Positions 63,718 through 64,000 of a stretch of 64,000 nucleotides of DNA are shown in pieces. The notes under the pieces were generated by a model. It was given only the letters and a program-made list of their open reading frames with translations, ran no database searches and had not been told where the DNA came from. The stretch's first letter is position 1, and every line of letters starts with the position of its first letter. A program made the position numbers and the translations under genes. The DNA is taken from NCBI RefSeq assembly GCF_900106745.1, contig NZ_FNNV01000004.1, forward strand, positions 186,001 through 250,000, read 5' to 3'. The stretch is from Paenibacillus sp. CF384. GTDB lineage: Bacteria; Bacillota; Bacilli; Paenibacillales; Paenibacillaceae.

Positions 63718-63733
63718 GTGCTTGTCGCGGCGG

Positions 63734-64000
63734 TTATCTACGCGGGCGTCTGCGGCGGCCGCCCGGCGTTACGCCGGATTTGCCTGTGGCAGTGCGACGG
63801 CGTTTGCGCTTGCGGCGCTTCGGCGGTGCGTCATCGTCATCATCGGTACTGGTCACGCTGGCGCCTTTCTTCCCGAAGGAGCCTGCGAGTACTTTGATCA
63901 GCGGCGCCATCTGAGTGATGCTGCCGACGACCTTCTGCACCTTGCCCATCGTGGTCACGATGCCGTCGATTCCGCCCATACGGTCGACTACGCCCTTGAG
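63734..64000 (-). CDS. Basic C-terminal tail protein, start beyond the window
   Basis: Open minus-strand frame with no stop up to the right edge; an ATG at 63979 may be internal (upstream codons read LKGVVDR). The visible part has a hydrophobic/amphipathic segment (VQKVVGSITQMAPLIKVLAGSF), an acidic run DDDDD and a strongly basic tail (KRRKRKRRR...GRRRRPRR). Faintly resembles VrrA/YqfQ-like proteins, but I cannot assign a family. Ends at a shared terminator, which supports it as real. Confidence 0.55.
   Translation of the reverse strand, partial: LKGVVDRMGGIDGIVTTMGKVQKVVGSITQMAPLIKVLAGSFGKKGASVTSTDDDDDAPPKRRKRKRRRTATGKSGVTPGGRRRRPRR

Overview
The window looks like a chromosomal segment of a Paenibacillus-type member of the Firmicutes. 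Nearly every gene has an AGGAGG-like ribosome binding site, GTG and TTG starts are common, and U-tailed terminators are frequent. The purine operon has the Bacillus order purEKB-C-SQLF-M-N-H-D, and the cell-envelope genes (LCP protein, M23 peptidase, PrsA-like foldase with a copper-amine-oxidase-type N-domain, many lipoproteins) fit a thick Gram-positive wall. No rRNA, tRNA, prophage, transposase or cas gene was seen.

Layout: 1-2184 (minus) aconitase, cut by the left edge. 2.5-10.2 kb: amidase-domain protein, ddl, a small unknown gene with uvsE, fabI, an inositol-phosphatase family enzyme, and a GntR regulator with a DUF1648-type membrane protein. 10.4-16.4 kb: glutamate-1-semialdehyde aminomutase and an LCP protein (both minus), then a three-gene ABC exporter and a Bcp peroxiredoxin. 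16.9-22.8 kb: a GNAT enzyme (minus), then MoxR ATPase / DUF58 / transglutaminase. 23.1-27.2 kb: bactofilin with an M23 peptidase (minus), then an actin-like ParM/StbA protein. 27.8-36.8 kb: guaA, the parvulin foldase, a divergent AraC / dehydrogenase / Gfo-Idh-MocA set, two tiny paired membrane proteins and the riboswitch-controlled purine permease. 36.8-39.2 kb (minus): an ABC-TetR operon with two matching operators. 39.4-53.9 kb: the complete purine operon behind two PurBoxes and a guanine-class riboswitch. 54.3-64 kb: polysaccharide deacetylase, two lipoproteins, a two-component system, a YerB-like protein, a methyltransferase, a DUF47/Pit phosphate pair and the end of a basic protein.

Purine logic: guaA, the permease and the twelve-gene pur operon lie together. 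The permease and pur leaders both carry guanine-class aptamers followed by terminators, so uptake and synthesis should fall together when guanine is high. PurBoxes add PurR control at purE.

The most unusual content is intergenic. Three loci (16684-16866, 27387-27569, 59513-59695) are each exactly 183 bp and hold four 24-nt boxes at the same offsets, two forward then two reversed. The box core differs between loci but is matched within each locus. Two more loci (5249-5433, 22900-23084) are each exactly 185 bp with four palindromic 21-nt boxes spaced 51/62/51, and a third (30688-30970) repeats that spacing. Arrays with 121-bp and 51-bp periods occur elsewhere. Three large cruciform elements with shared inner boxes all sit inside the pur operon. 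I know of no described element matching these architectures, but I could not search.
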